Source: Proteles cristata cristata (Eukaryota > Chordata > Mammalia > Carnivora > Hyaenidae). From it: 64,000 nucleotides of DNA. The stretch's first letter is position 1, and every line of letters begins with the position of its first letter. The stretch is from the NCBI GenBank assembly GCA_017311185.1, contig JAESUZ010001066.1:558001-622000 (forward strand), read 5' to 3'. The translations under genes and the position numbers were made by a program. Positions 22,963 to 34,016 of this stretch are shown piece by piece. Under the pieces are notes generated by a model. That model saw only the letters and a program-made list of their open reading frames with translations, had not been told where the DNA came from and made no database searches.

Positions 22963-23014
22963 TGATTGGTTGTGGTAAATTTCTGATTGGCCGCTATGTC
23001 CGTTTTGATTGGCT
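22963..23014 (-). promoter_or_regulatory. Three evenly spaced CCAAT boxes (possible NF-Y array)
   Basis: ATTGG occurs at 22965-22969, 22986-22990 and 23008-23012, spaced 21 and 22 bp. On the minus strand the sites are CAACCAATCAG, CGGCCAATCAG and CAGCCAATCAA, all matching the extended NF-Y consensus (RRCCAATCR). Two-helical-turn spacing is favourable for cooperative NF-Y binding. No TATA box or transcript is visible, so promoter or enhancer activity is inference. Confidence 0.4.
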
Positions 23015-23458
23015 GATGACTGTGCTGGTATGGATTATTATTCTTTTGTATCATTCCAGAATCTAAGTTATTGATTTTGAAATTTTATGATATGTATAGA
23101 ATGCTTGCAAAAAAAGTAGTTCCTGGGACCCTAGCCCAGAGAATTAACTCAGTTAACATAGCATGAACCCTAAAATACTTTAAACAATACCTCAGGCCTC
23201 CCTTCTGAGAAACCCTGTGCTTTAGAGAGTCAGAGAAGATTATCTCGAAGACTTAAGATTTCAACAAAGACCAGAAGTTCTAGCACCTTTGGGCAAGAAT
23301 CTGAGGAGAGCAGAATGGGGCAGGAGATTGTTCGTCTCAGAGGGAATAGCGTGGGCAAATGCACAGGAGTTAGAGGGCAGAAGTTCAGAATGGCTGGAGT
23401 TCTGACTAGAGAGGTGGAAAGCAGCAAGCCTTGGAAAAGGCTCTAATAGACATTATAC

Positions 23459-23460
<2 letters not shown>

Positions 23461-23505
<45 letters not shown>
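23461..23505. repeat. (TG)n microsatellite
   Basis: About 22 uninterrupted TG dinucleotides, followed by a small TTGC/GCTT-rich patch (TTTGCTTGCGCTTGCTTGC). The tract could adopt Z-DNA and is likely polymorphic in length. Confidence 0.97.
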
Positions 23506-23511
<6 letters not shown>

Positions 23512-25886
23512 GCGCTTGCTTGCTTGCTTTAATCTTCAGGACAATGAATGGGAAGTCACTTAAAATATTTTAAGGATCGATGACAAGGATCATATTTACA
23601 CACTGGAAAAGCTCTGGTCTCGTGCAAAGAGAGGAAGGGCAAGCAAGTCAGAGAGGCAGGAGGCTACCTGATGTATTTTCTAGAGAAGCCCTTCCCTTGG
23701 TGGCCTATTATCTCTCCTTACTTTTGCATTTAGCACTTTCTCTGACTCTCTCACTGCTTGACATTTGGACCTCTCTTGACTTAGCCACTCAGGCCTTATT
23801 ATTTTTCTTCCCATCGGTGTGGCCTCCCTGCCTGAGGCTCTGGCAATTCAGGAATAGCAACTATGCTCTGGCCTCAGGCAGCCCAGAAAGAGGAGGAAGT
23901 GGGTGGGAGTGCCTGGAATGTAAGATATGGGGAGACATGGCTGTCTTGTCCATCTCTCTGTGGCTTCAGTAATGGCAACAAGTGTAGCGATAGCGTCACT
24001 TAGTAGTACATAGTAGGTGCTCAGTATATATGCCCCGAGAACTGGGAGCTCTGCCTCCAACAGTGGACCTAGCCATAAATACCAGAGGGCAATTCTAACT
24101 TCCTTCCACAGAGAGCATGGACTGATCTAGAATGACCTACCCTATCATTGTCAGTTAGGAGTCATTTTAATCCATTCTTTTGGTCATATTTCCTTCTTCT
24201 TTTTCGCCTCTTATTCTTTGCATATTTCCTAACAGGGAAAGAGGGCTGGACATTATTTTTTAAATTAGTTAACCTCAAAATATTGTATATTAGCTATACA
24301 AGCTATTCTGCGGTTGTATCTTTGGCTTATTTGGAATTGCTTTGCCAAAGCAGAGAAAGTACAAATCCTAGAAACCTGTTACACTCTCTAAACTCACTTC
24401 ATAAACCCATCCAGAGTAATTTTCCACAAGGAGATTGAAAAAGAAAGAAGGGTGGGCCGTAATCAACTGTAGCACTTACCAGCTTACCCCTCAGATCTTA
24501 CCCTTCTGCCAGCTTTTTGGGATAGGATCCCAGAAGGGCAGGAAGTAGAGAAAGGGGTTGAATAAGCTTCTAAAATGATCATAATTTTCCAAAGGCCATG
24601 TTTTAAAACCCTGGGATTAGTCCCCGGAAAACCATTTATTCAATTATTAAAACAAAGTTATGGATAATGCTCTTTCCTCCACCAGCTGACGGGCTGTTTG
24701 TTAAGGCTGAGTTGTACTTATTGATAATGGGGATTAGAAAGGGTTTGCTATTAAGTGCCAACTGCATGTTTAATTGTTACTGCAAGAAAAATATAACCTA
24801 CTGGCTAACTGTGCAGAATTTTAAACAAAGTGCCCTTTTTTCTTTTGAAGGAATGTGGATGCTAACCAAATGCATCCGCCTGGTTTCAATTAAGCAGAGG
24901 AATGTTAAATGTAAAGCTAAATTGATGAAAATAACCAAACTTTCTGACAAACCAATAAATTGGAGTCTAGAACTCATTGCCCATACTGTATGGCAGCCAG
25001 AGAAACATTGCTAGATCATCAATTTTTACCTAATTTTTTGAGTTAGTTTATACTTAAAAAGAAAGAAGGAATGCTAGGAAAGTCATTTAAATTCTTCTCA
25101 GCTATCAACAGCGAATATGCATAGTGGATATAGACCTTATTATTCACAGTATGCTATAGAACTAATTGTTTATTCTTTTAGCAATTTCCTCGGTGACATT
25201 TTTGGAAACCTAAGACAACGTTCTGAGGGAACTGTCATGTCAACATTTTGGCAAATGATCTGGCAAAATGCTAGTCATTGGACTATTTTTCTAAACTCGT
25301 CTGAACTATTCCATGGCAATCCTTATTCTTTTAATTTTCCTCACTTCAAAGTTTGTATTCCTTCATGTTGCTGTCACATTGAGATGACAATGTACTAGAA
25401 AAATTATGAGTTTGGGGAAAATTGTAAATTTCTTGCTGAAAACAGAGGATAAAATTACATAGTCAGAAATCTAACTCTTGGCATATTTCTGCATATGTCA
25501 GATATTTCCATTTCTAATGTAGAAATTTATCTCTGAATAAGTCTTTATATTTTGAGGGAAATGGCAGGAAATAAACTGTTTAAACCCCAAACAAGTGGAC
25601 GGTGAAGCTATCATCTGTATCATTGTGACCTTCAGGTGACATGAAAATGGGCATCCCTTGCTGAAATGTGTCCAGAAACCCTATGTTCAACAGGCTCAGA
25701 GGTCTCCAGAGACCCCCTTGCTGGGAACGTACAGTGGTTGCCACATGCAAAGTGTAGTCTCTTAAGTTTTCAAGTCCCTGTCTTAGGCTCCAAGGACACC
25801 AGATGGCCCCTGTCCTCTAATTTAGTACCTTGCCAGCCAAGAGTCTTTTCAGAACCTATTTATGTTATAATTTAAACAACTCTGGA
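23506..25886. other. Repeat-poor non-coding stretch
   Basis: About 2.4 kb without recognisable transposons. 24560-25400 is rich in homeodomain-like (TAAT/ATTA) and SOX-like (AACAAAG) words. Open frames of 93-130 codons occur but show no recognised domain and cannot be called genes. Confidence 0.45.
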
Positions 25887-25902
25887 AAACAATCCTTTTT
25901 TT

Positions 25903-28900
25903 CTTTCTTTCATACTTTATTGCCAGATTGGTTTCCATATACCACCCAATGCTCATCCCAACAAGTGCCCTCCTCTATGCCTGTCATCCCAAATCTTTCC
26001 ATGATTTGGCTATTATTGAGAGTGCTGCTATGAACATTGGGGTACACATGCCCCTATGCTTCGGCACTCCTATATCTCTCAGGTAAATTCCTAGCAGTGC
26101 TATTGCTGGGTCATAGGGGAGTTCTATTGTTATTCTTTTGAGGAACCTCCACACTGTTTTCCAGAGGGGCTGCACCAGTTTACATTCCCACCAACAGTGT
26201 AGGAGGGTGCCCGTTTCTCCACATCCTCGCCAGCATCTATAGTCTCCTGATTTGTTCATTTTAGCCACTCTGACCAGCGTGAGGTGGTATCTCAGTGTGG
26301 TTTTGATTTCTATTTCCCTGATGATGAGGGACACTGAGTATCATTTCATGTGTCTGTTGGCCATCTGGATGTCCTCTTTGGAGAAGTGTCTGTTCATGTC
26401 TTCTGTACATTTCTTCACTGGATTATTTGTTTTTCAGGTGTGGAGTTTAGTGAGTTCCTTATAGATTTTAGATACTATCCCTTTATCTGATATGTCATTT
26501 GCAACTATCTTTTCCCATTCGGTAGGTTGCCTATTAGTTTTAGTGATTGTTTCCTTTGCCGTGCAGAAGCTTTTTATCTTGATGAAGTCCCAATAGTTCA
26601 TTTTTGCTCTTGCTTCCCTTTACTTTTGGGGATGGGTCAAGTAAGAAATTGCTGTGGTTGAGGTCAAGAAGGTTTTTTCCTGTTTTCTCCTCTAGGGTTT
26701 TGATGGTTTCCTGTCTCACATTCAGGTCCTTTATCCATTTTGAGTTTATTTTTGTGCATGGTGTGAGAAAATGATCTAGTTTCATTCTTCTGCATGTTGC
26801 TGTCCAGTTCTCCCAACACCATCTGTTAAAGAGGCTGTCTTTTTTCCATTGGATACTCTTTCCTGCTTTGTCCAAGATTAGTTGGCCATAGATTTGTGGA
26901 TCTATTTCTGAGTTCTCTATTCTATTCCATTGGTCTATGTGTCTGTTTTTGTGCCAGTACCATACTGTCTTGATGATTACAGCTTTGCAGTAGAGGCTAA
27001 AGTCTGGGATTTTGATGTCTCCTGTTTTGGTTTTTTTCTTCAATATTACTTTGGCAATTCAGGGTCTTTTGTGGTTTCATACAAATTTTAGGATTGTTTT
27101 TCCTAGCTTTGAGAAGAATGCTGGTGCAATTTTGATTGGGATTGCATTGAATGTGTAGATTGCTTTGGGTAGTAATGAGATTTTAGCAATATTTATTCTT
27201 CTGAACCATGAGCATGGAATGTTTTTCTATTTCTTTGTGTCTTCTTCAATTTCCTTCATAAGTTTTCTACAGTTTTCATCATACAGATCTTTTATATCTT
27301 TGATTAAGGTTATTCCTAGGTATTTTATGTTTTTTTTGTGCAATTGTGAATGGGATCAGTTTCTTGATTTCTCTTTCTGTTTTTTCATTATTGGTGAATA
27401 AAAATGCAGCTGGTTTCTGCACATTGATTTTGTACCCTGTGACTTTGCTGAATTCATGGATAAGTTCTAGTAGACTTCTGGTGGAGTCTGTCGGGTTTTC
27501 TATGTAGAGTATCATGTCGTCTGCGAAAAGTGAAAGTCTGACTTCTTCTTTGCCAATTCTGATGCCTTTTATTTCCTTTTGTTGTCTGATGGCTGATGCT
27601 AGGACTTCCATCCCTGTGTTAAACAACAGTGCTGAGAGTGGACATCTCTGTCGTGTTCCTGATCTCAGGGGGAAAGCTCTCAGTTTTTCCCCATTGAGGA
27701 TGATGTTAGCTGGGGTTTTCTCATAGACGGCTTTTATGATGTTTCAGTAAGTTCCTTCTATACTGACTTTCTCAAGGGTCTTTATTAAGAAGGGATGCTG
27801 TGTTTTGTCAAATGCTTTTTCTGCACCTATCGACAAGATCATATGGTTTTTATCTTTTCTTCTGTTAATGTGACATATCACATTGATTGATTTGCGAGTA
27901 TTGAACCAGCCCTATAACCCAGGAATGAATCCCACTTGATCTTGGTGGATAATTCTTTTTATGTGCTGTTGGATTCTATTTGCAAGTATCTTGTTGAGGA
28001 TGTTTGCATCCGTATTCATCAAGGATATTGGCCTGTAGTTCTCTCTCTTTTTTTTTTTTTTCGCTGGGTCCCTGTCTGGTTTGGGAATAAAAGTGATGCT
28101 GGCTTCATAGAATGAGTCTGGAAGTTTTCCTTCCATTTCTATTTTTTTTTGGAATAGCTTGAGAAGAATGCGTCTTAACTCTGATTTAAATGTCTGGTAG
28201 AATTCCCCAGGGAAGCCATCTGGCCCAGGGCTTTTACTTGTTGGGAGATATTTGATAACTGATTCAATTTCTTCACTGGTTATGGGTTCGTTCAGATTTT
28301 CTATCTCTTCCTGCTTGAATTTTGGTAGTGCATTTTAGGAATTTGTCCTTTTGTTCTAAGTTGTCCAATTTGTTGGCATATAATTTTTCATAGTATTCCC
28401 TGATAGTTGCTTGTATTTCTGAGGGTTTGGTTGTAATAAATCCATTTTCATTTATGATTTTGTCAATTTGAGTGCTCCCTCTTTTCTTTTTGAGAAGCCT
28501 GGCTAGAGGTTTGTCAATTTCGTTTATTTTTTCAAAAAGCCAACTCTTGGTTTCATTGATCTGCTCAACTGTTTTTTTGGTTTCTATATATTTATTTCTG
28601 CCCTGATTTTTATTATTTCTCTTCTTCTACTGGGTTTGGGGTGCTTTTGTTGCTTTCCTTCTAGTTTCTTTAGGTGCTCTGTTAGATTTTGTATTTGCCT
28701 TTTTTCTAATTTCTTGAAATAGGCCTGGAGTGCAATGTACTTTCCTCTTAGGACTGCCTTTCCCACATCCCAAAGAGTTTGGATTGTTGAATTTTCATTT
28801 TCATTTGTTTCCATATATTTTTAAATTTCTTCTCTAATTGCCTGATTGGCCCATTTGTTCTTTAGCAAGGCGTTTTTTAACCTTTATGTTTTTGGTGGTT

Positions 28901-29192
28901 TTCCAGACTTTTTCCTGTGATTGATTTCAAGTTTCATAGCATTGTGATCTGAAATTATGCATGATATGACCTCAATTCTTTTATATTTATTGAAGGCTGC
29001 TTTATGACCCACTGTGTTACCTATCTTGGAGAATGTGCCATGCACACTTAAGAAGAAAGTGAATTCTATAGACTCAGGACGTAGAGTTCTAAATATATCT
29101 GTCAAATCCATCTGGTCCAATGTGTCATTTAAGTCCATTGTTTCTTTAATGATTTTCTGTCTAGTTGATCTATCCATTGCTGTCAGTGGAGT
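25903..29192 (-). mobile_element. Carnivore L1, 3.3-kb 5'-truncated insertion
   Basis: Minus-strand L1: the 3' tail is at the left (after a T-rich run), then a short piece of 3'UTR, then ORF2 reading leftward from the endonuclease domain at the right end. The 5'UTR, ORF1 and the start of ORF2 are missing. AACAATCC followed by a T-run appears at both edges (about 25889 and 29193), consistent with a TSD. A deletion near 25985-25995 joins 3'UTR directly to ORF2. Confidence 0.95.
25984..29192 (-). pseudogene. L1 ORF2 remnant (endonuclease C-term, RT, Cys-rich end)
   Basis: Translated in minus-strand pieces. The endonuclease C-terminus carries SDHNAMKLEI (within 28884-29177). RT pieces carry YRPISLMN (27912-28136) and the catalytic FADDM (27279-27626). 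A middle/C-terminal piece spans 26540-27043, and a Cys-rich end [18 protein letters not shown] lies within 25984-26334. The frame is broken repeatedly. A stop codon at 27912-27914 interrupts the RT domain, and an A-run (T's at about 28048-28061 on the plus strand) adds extra lysines. About 90 C-terminal residues are deleted. Not functional; not a cellular gene. Confidence 0.95.
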
Positions 29193-29208
29193 AACAATCC
29201 ATTTTTTT

Positions 29209-30920
29209 TAAATTAGATGGTCCTTCAGCACATTTTATTTGGTGGTCACTTAATAAGTGTTATTTTTTTGGGACATAGTCAGGAAACTGCTTCTTTATAT
29301 GTCTGTAGATGAAGTTTCAAATCTTTTTCTCAGTATTTTTTCAGATTCACCTAAAATGTTAAATCAGACCTAACTAATACATTACACATTTACTTAGACT
29401 ATGTTTCAAATTTTCAGTACCTATTCAGCATCCAGAGGGGGGAAATAATCTTGTCTGAAAGCAGGCAATACAGTTTTCCCTCAAATGACCTTTTATCTAA
29501 TTGTTTCTAATGGTTCTGACTTTACTCAATCTATATTGCTCTGATAGTTCCCATTAACTGCTGAATTTAAGATGTATGGTGGTGCCCCATGGATGAACTA
29601 AGTGTTTCAGCATCTCATGTGAGAATAACTATCCTTCAAGCTTTATATCATCTACACATTTGACTAGCTTAAACCTCTATGGTATTCATTCACATCCTAG
29701 TTAAAAATGTTAACATGTGAATTCTGTGGTAAACCACAGGACATTTTCCTCCAGGTCCAGTTGATGTGAAACAATTTATTGTGTATACTTTGCTCAGTCT
29801 TGGGATGCAAAGATAAAGATTAGTACATGGTCTCTGTCCTCAGGTACTTTCAACAGAGACTATAGTAATTCGTTAATTGATAAATATATTTCATCCAGCT
29901 ATTAATGTGTTTTAGGTGGTATTTACTGGGTTACATTCCTCATTCTTTTATTTTATTACGTGCCTACTATATGTCAGGAAATATGATAGGTCTTGGAAAT
30001 AGATTAAAACATGGTCTTTATTTCAAATTTATCCTGGAAGACTTTATCAAGAGTTTTTCTCTAATCAAGACCCAACATGCCTGTTAATTTAGGATAGTTT
30101 CAGCTATGTGATTTTACCAAATGCAGACAGGGCTAGTTTGTAGGGAGTAAGCTTAATTCTCAGGTTTAGGATGATACCTGAAGCCTTCTGATATTCTGGC
30201 TTATTAGTCAGACATCCTTCTGAATTTACCACCTTTTTTTCTGGGCGTGATTATATTTTTTTGTAATTACTTTGTATTTAGAAAAATCCATTGTGTTTTT
30301 GTGTTTCATATCCACCCTTCTTCTCTAGACTTTCAAAACCCTGCTCTCCAGTTCTATCCAGCACTGTCCAGTTTTCACACTAGTGTTCAGTCTTCAGTCT
30401 CAATTGACTGTCCATCCCAACATTAATTCTTCCAAAAGATATGTAAGGATATCTAATACTTGTGTTGGATATGATATTTATCAATCATTATACATTATCA
30501 CTCTCATTACATACATTTGCTTGAAGTATACCTGAGATAGATAATCTTTATCTCTAACCCCCCAAAATTAAATCATTTGTAACACAGGTAAAAAAATTAC
30601 TCTTTACACCACAACTTCAAGACCTAATAAATGCAATGTTATGACAGTAGTGGGGCAGTGTATTTCAAAGTGGGGTGTTCAGGAAAGTCTTTTTTCATTA
30701 TCTTGCACTGAAGAAGTTCTGTTAAACATACTTCATTTGATGTGTTCTTTAATGCCCACCTGGAGTATGTATGAACCTTCCTATCACAGCATGGAAGTTA
30801 ATATAGTCTGGAAGGGTTTCCACCTGAGTCATGTCCAGCCATTTTATAATCCTTTAAGTATAATTCTGTGTTGTCATTTGGTAAAAAAGTGGTAACATTC
30901 AGATTCAACAATCTTTTATT
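29209..30920. other. Non-coding interval with old unclassified repeat traces
   Basis: No gene found. Around 29790-30010, phrases such as TTGGGATGCAAAGATAAAGA, GGTCTCTGTCCTCAGG and GTGCCTACTATATGTCAGG recall an ancient mammalian repeat that I cannot name. Confidence 0.45.
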
Positions 30921-30935
30921 ATTAAGAGCCTATTG

Positions 30936-31137
30936 TATTTTTTTGTTTTGAAGGAGAGAGAGAGAAAGAGAGATAGCGAGTGGAGGGAGGGGCAGAGAGA
31001 GAGGGAGAGAGAATCTTAAGCAGGCTCCACACTCAGTGCAGAGCCTGACTTGGGGCTTGATCTCACGACCCTGGTATCATAACATGAGCTGAACTTAAGA
31101 GTTGGATGCTCAAATGAATGAGCCACGCAGGTGCCCC
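30936..31137 (-). mobile_element. Older CAN-SINE
   Basis: Minus-strand copy with GA-rich body, CAGGCTCCACACTCAGTGCA and a diverged head ending GCCACGCAGGTGCCCC. The weak TSD AAGAGCCTATTG / AAGGGACTATAG (30924 and 31139) agrees with an older insertion. Confidence 0.92.
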
Positions 31138-31711
31138 AAGGGACTATAGGCACCTTCATAATAAATTGTGTATTCTTTATTTTAACAAAAATATATGCTG
31201 GGAACTTATTATGTGCCAGGTGTGTGTACCATATAAAGGATTTGATATTTGGTCTAAAATCCTAGGGAAAAACCCACTGAATATAAAATATGGAGCAAAA
31301 GCCTCTCAGAAAGTTCATGTTTACTTTACTAAAATAATTGTAGGAAAATTTTCCATACTCCAGAGTTTCTAGATACTGACCAACAACAAAACAAAATATG
31401 AGATTTTAATATGAGAATATTGTTATTTTTATTTAATTTTCCTAACACAATACAGAATAAAGCAAAGATCATGTATAGGGGAAAATATATATATTTCCCT
31501 TTCTACCTTTTACAATATTTTTTGCCTTTTTCCTAGAGTCATAGTGCCATATATTGAATATAAATTTATATTTCATAATTTTGTATTTTACATGAATTCT
31601 AAAGTAAATACTCAAACTCAAACTGAATGGTTTGGATGAATCCAATTGTAGCAACTCACATAATTTTGATCACCAGGAAACCTGAGTGACCTACTTGTTG
31701 TTGGATTACTT
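31138..31711. other. Non-coding interval, no gene seen
   Basis: AT-rich. A phrase TTATTATGTGCCAGGTGTGT near 31209 may be a MIR scrap, too short to call. Confidence 0.5.
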
Positions 31712-31926
31712 AATTTTTTTTAATTTAAAAAAAATGTTTATTTATTTCCTTTGAGAGAGATAGAGCAAATCAGGGGAGAGGCAGAGAGAGGAGAGAGAGA
31801 ATCACGATCAGGCTCTATCCTGTCAGTTCAGAGTCCAACGCGGGGCTCGAAGTCACAAACTGCAAGATCATGACCTGAGCCGAAATCAAGTTGGACACTT
31901 AATCGACTGAGCCACCCAGGTGCCCC
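31712..31926 (-). mobile_element. CAN-SINE
   Basis: Minus-strand full-length copy: T-rich left end, GA-rich body, AACGCGGGGCTCGAAGTCAC and a head ending ACTGAGCCACCCAGGTGCCC. A clean TSD is not visible. Confidence 0.93.
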
Positions 31927-32057
31927 TTGGTGAATTCGTTTATATTTTCCTTTCAGAAGTGTTGACTTATCAGTGTTGGTTAAGTTCTAAAAAAAAGTCA
32001 GATTGGAACTTAGAATAGGCTCAGAACCCAGAAAAAATTGTCCCTCTTTCTTTTTTT

Positions 32058-32263
32058 AAATTATTTATTTATTTATTTTAAAATATTTATTTATTTTTGA
32101 AAGAGAGAGTGTGGGGGGGGGCAGAGAGAGAGGTAGACAGAGGATATGAAGCAGGTTCTGAACTGCCAGCACAGAGCCCAATTAGGGGCTTGAACTCAGA
32201 ACCAGGAGACCATGACCGGAGCCAAAGTCGGATGTTTAATCGACTGAGCCACACAGGTGCCCC
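32058..32263 (-). mobile_element. CAN-SINE, first of a tandem pair
   Basis: Minus-strand copy with an interrupted body (a G-run of about nine at 32110-32120). TSD TGTCCCTCTTTCTTTTTTT (32039-32057) / TGACCCTCATTCTTTTTTT (32268-32286), two mismatches. The right-hand TSD copy was later the landing site for the next SINE. Confidence 0.94.
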
Positions 32264-32280
32264 AACCTGACCCTCATTCT

Positions 32281-32331
32281 TTTTTTTTTTTAATAAAAAT
32301 TTTTTTAATGTTTTTTTAAAAATTTATATCT

Positions 32332-32374
<43 letters not shown>

Positions 32375-32545
32375 CATGAGCAGGGGAGGGTTAGAGAGAG
32401 AGGGAGATACAGAATCTGAAGCAGGCTCCAAGCTCTGAGCTAGCTGTCAGCACAGAGTCCACTGTGGGGCTCAATTCCATGAATGGTGAGATCATGACCT
32501 GAGCCTGAGTCAGATGCTCAACCAACTGAGCCACCCAGGAGCTCC
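32281..32545 (-). mobile_element. CAN-SINE inserted in its neighbour's TSD
   Basis: Minus-strand copy starting 18 bp after the previous one. The body has an expanded (GA)n followed by about five GACA units (32354-32374). The flank AACCTGACCCTCATTCT (32264-32280) is repeated, with a 3-base gap, as AACCCCTTATTCT after 32545. The insertion re-used the T-rich end of its neighbour. Confidence 0.92.
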
Positions 32546-32671
32546 AACCCCTTATTCTAATTTAGACTGTGACACTAGCTGTGCACCTTTGTTTCTCCAT
32601 ATTTAACACAGGTGCATTTCTATTGAGTAACAATTTTCAGGGATCCACTAAAATTCATTTTAATTTTAAAG

Positions 32672-32890
32672 GCCATAATAATAATGATGATAGTACAAAC
32701 AATAGCAACATCAATAATAGTATCTAGCATTCATGAGGCCAAGTATTTTAAATACACCTTCTTTAAACCTTACAATTGTAGATTCTATACTGTATTTTTT
32801 GTAGGATCTATTATTCTCCAACTTACAGCTCAAAAAACTGAAGTTCCAAGAGGTTGAGTATCTTTTCCAGATCTGCCATGTTCTTAGTGC
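32672..32890 (-). mobile_element. MIR SINE fossil
   Basis: Reverse-complement MIR order: ATAATAGTATCTAGCATTCATG, TTTAAACCTTACAATTGTAG, TTATTCTCCAACTTACAGC, AAACTGAAGTTCCAAGAGG, TTGAGTATCTTTTCCAG. Strongly diverged. Confidence 0.65.
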
Positions 32891-33031
32891 ATATTTTATA
32901 GAGTTTCCTTTGGACATTTTTTTCTTTATCATTTGGTATTTGTCTTATGAATATTATGTTGATAATAGGTATATCTGTAAACACCATTCAAAACACCGTT
33001 GTTTGATAATGTAATATGTAAAGATAATATA

Positions 33032-33230
33032 GGCACCTGGGTGGCTCAGTCAGTTTTGCATCTGACTCTTGATTTCAACTCAGGTCATGGGTCATGATCC
33101 CAGGGTCCTGGAATTGAGCCCTGTGTTGGGCTCCACGCTGTGCATGAAGCCTGATTAAGATCTCTCTTTCTCCCTCTGCCCCTCTCCCCTGCTTGTGCTC
33201 TCTCTCTAAAAAAAAAAAAAAAGAAAAAAT
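33032..33230 (+). mobile_element. Older CAN-SINE, perfect 13-bp TSD
   Basis: Plus-strand copy: GGCACCTGGGTGGCTCAGTC, a small repeat of GGTCATG, GATCCCAGGGTCCTGGAATT (older subfamily) and a poly-A tail. TSD TAAAGATAATATA is identical at 33019-33031 and 33231-33243. Confidence 0.96.
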
Positions 33231-33401
33231 TAAAGATAATATATACAAGTGCAATATATAAAGATAATAAAGATATACTCTAAGGAGAATAAAGAAATGT
33301 CAAATCTGAGTTTGAGACTTAAGATAATATCCTTCAATTATTAGTAGCATCAGAGAAACATTTGAACATAATGTAATAGAGGGTTAAGAAAATGAGAGAG
33401 G

Positions 33402-33781
33402 ACTGGAAAACAGTGGGGAGTTTCCTCAAAAAATCAACAATAGAACTCCCCTATGACCCAGCAATAACATTGCTAGGAATTTACCTGAGAGATACAGGAG
33501 TGCTGATGCACAGGGGCACATGTACCCCAATGTTCATAGCAGCACTCCCAACAATAGCCAAAACATGTAAAGAGCCTAAGTGTCCATCAACTGATGAATG
33601 GATCAAGAAGATGTGGTTTATCTATACCATGGAATACTACATGGCAATGAGAAAGAATGAAATCTGGCCATGTGTAGCAACATGGATGGAACTAGAGGTT
33701 GTTGTGCTGAGCGAAATAAATCAGGCAGAGAAGGACAGATACCATATGTTTGCACATATAGGTGGATTAGGAGGAACTTAA
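33402..33781 (+). pseudogene. L1 ORF2 C-terminal fragment (open to natural stop)
   Basis: Open from the truncation point to the ORF2 stop. It includes [32 protein letters not shown] and YTMEYYMAM and ends at GGLGGT. The terminus matches the other plus-strand L1 (38690-39659). It lacks endonuclease, RT and the Cys-rich knuckle, so it is inert. Confidence 0.93.
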
Positions 33782-34000
33782 CGGAGGACCGCGGGAGAGG
33801 AGAAGGGGGAAACAGTTGGGGAGGGGAAGGGAGGCAAACCATGAGAGACTCTTGAATGCTGAGAACAAACTGAGGGTTGATGGGGGTGGGGGTGAGGGGA
33901 AGGGGGGTGATGGGCATGGAGGAGAGCACTTGTTGGGATGAGCACTGGGTGTTATATGGGAACCAACTTGACAATAAACTATTTAAGAAAAAATAAACAA
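33402..34000 (+). mobile_element. Carnivore L1, 0.6-kb 5'-truncated, perfect 16-bp TSD
   Basis: Contains the last about 125 codons of ORF2, the full 3'UTR (G-rich, with ATGAGAGACTCTTGAATGC) and a short A-rich tail after ACAATAAACTATTTAAG. TSD AAGAAAATGAGAGAGG is perfect at 33386-33401 and 34001-34016, so both ends are defined. A canonical recent target-primed insertion. Confidence 0.97.
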
Positions 34001-34016
34001 AAGAAAATGAGAGAGG

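Noticed and set aside
23580..23972. A 130-codon frame in repeat-free DNA
   Set aside because: No domain, no recognisable splice context and low-complexity leucine/serine stretches. Insufficient to call an exon.
33392..33781. A 129-codon open frame with protein-like sequence
   Set aside because: It is the C-terminal part of L1 ORF2 inside a TSD-bounded insertion, not a cellular gene.
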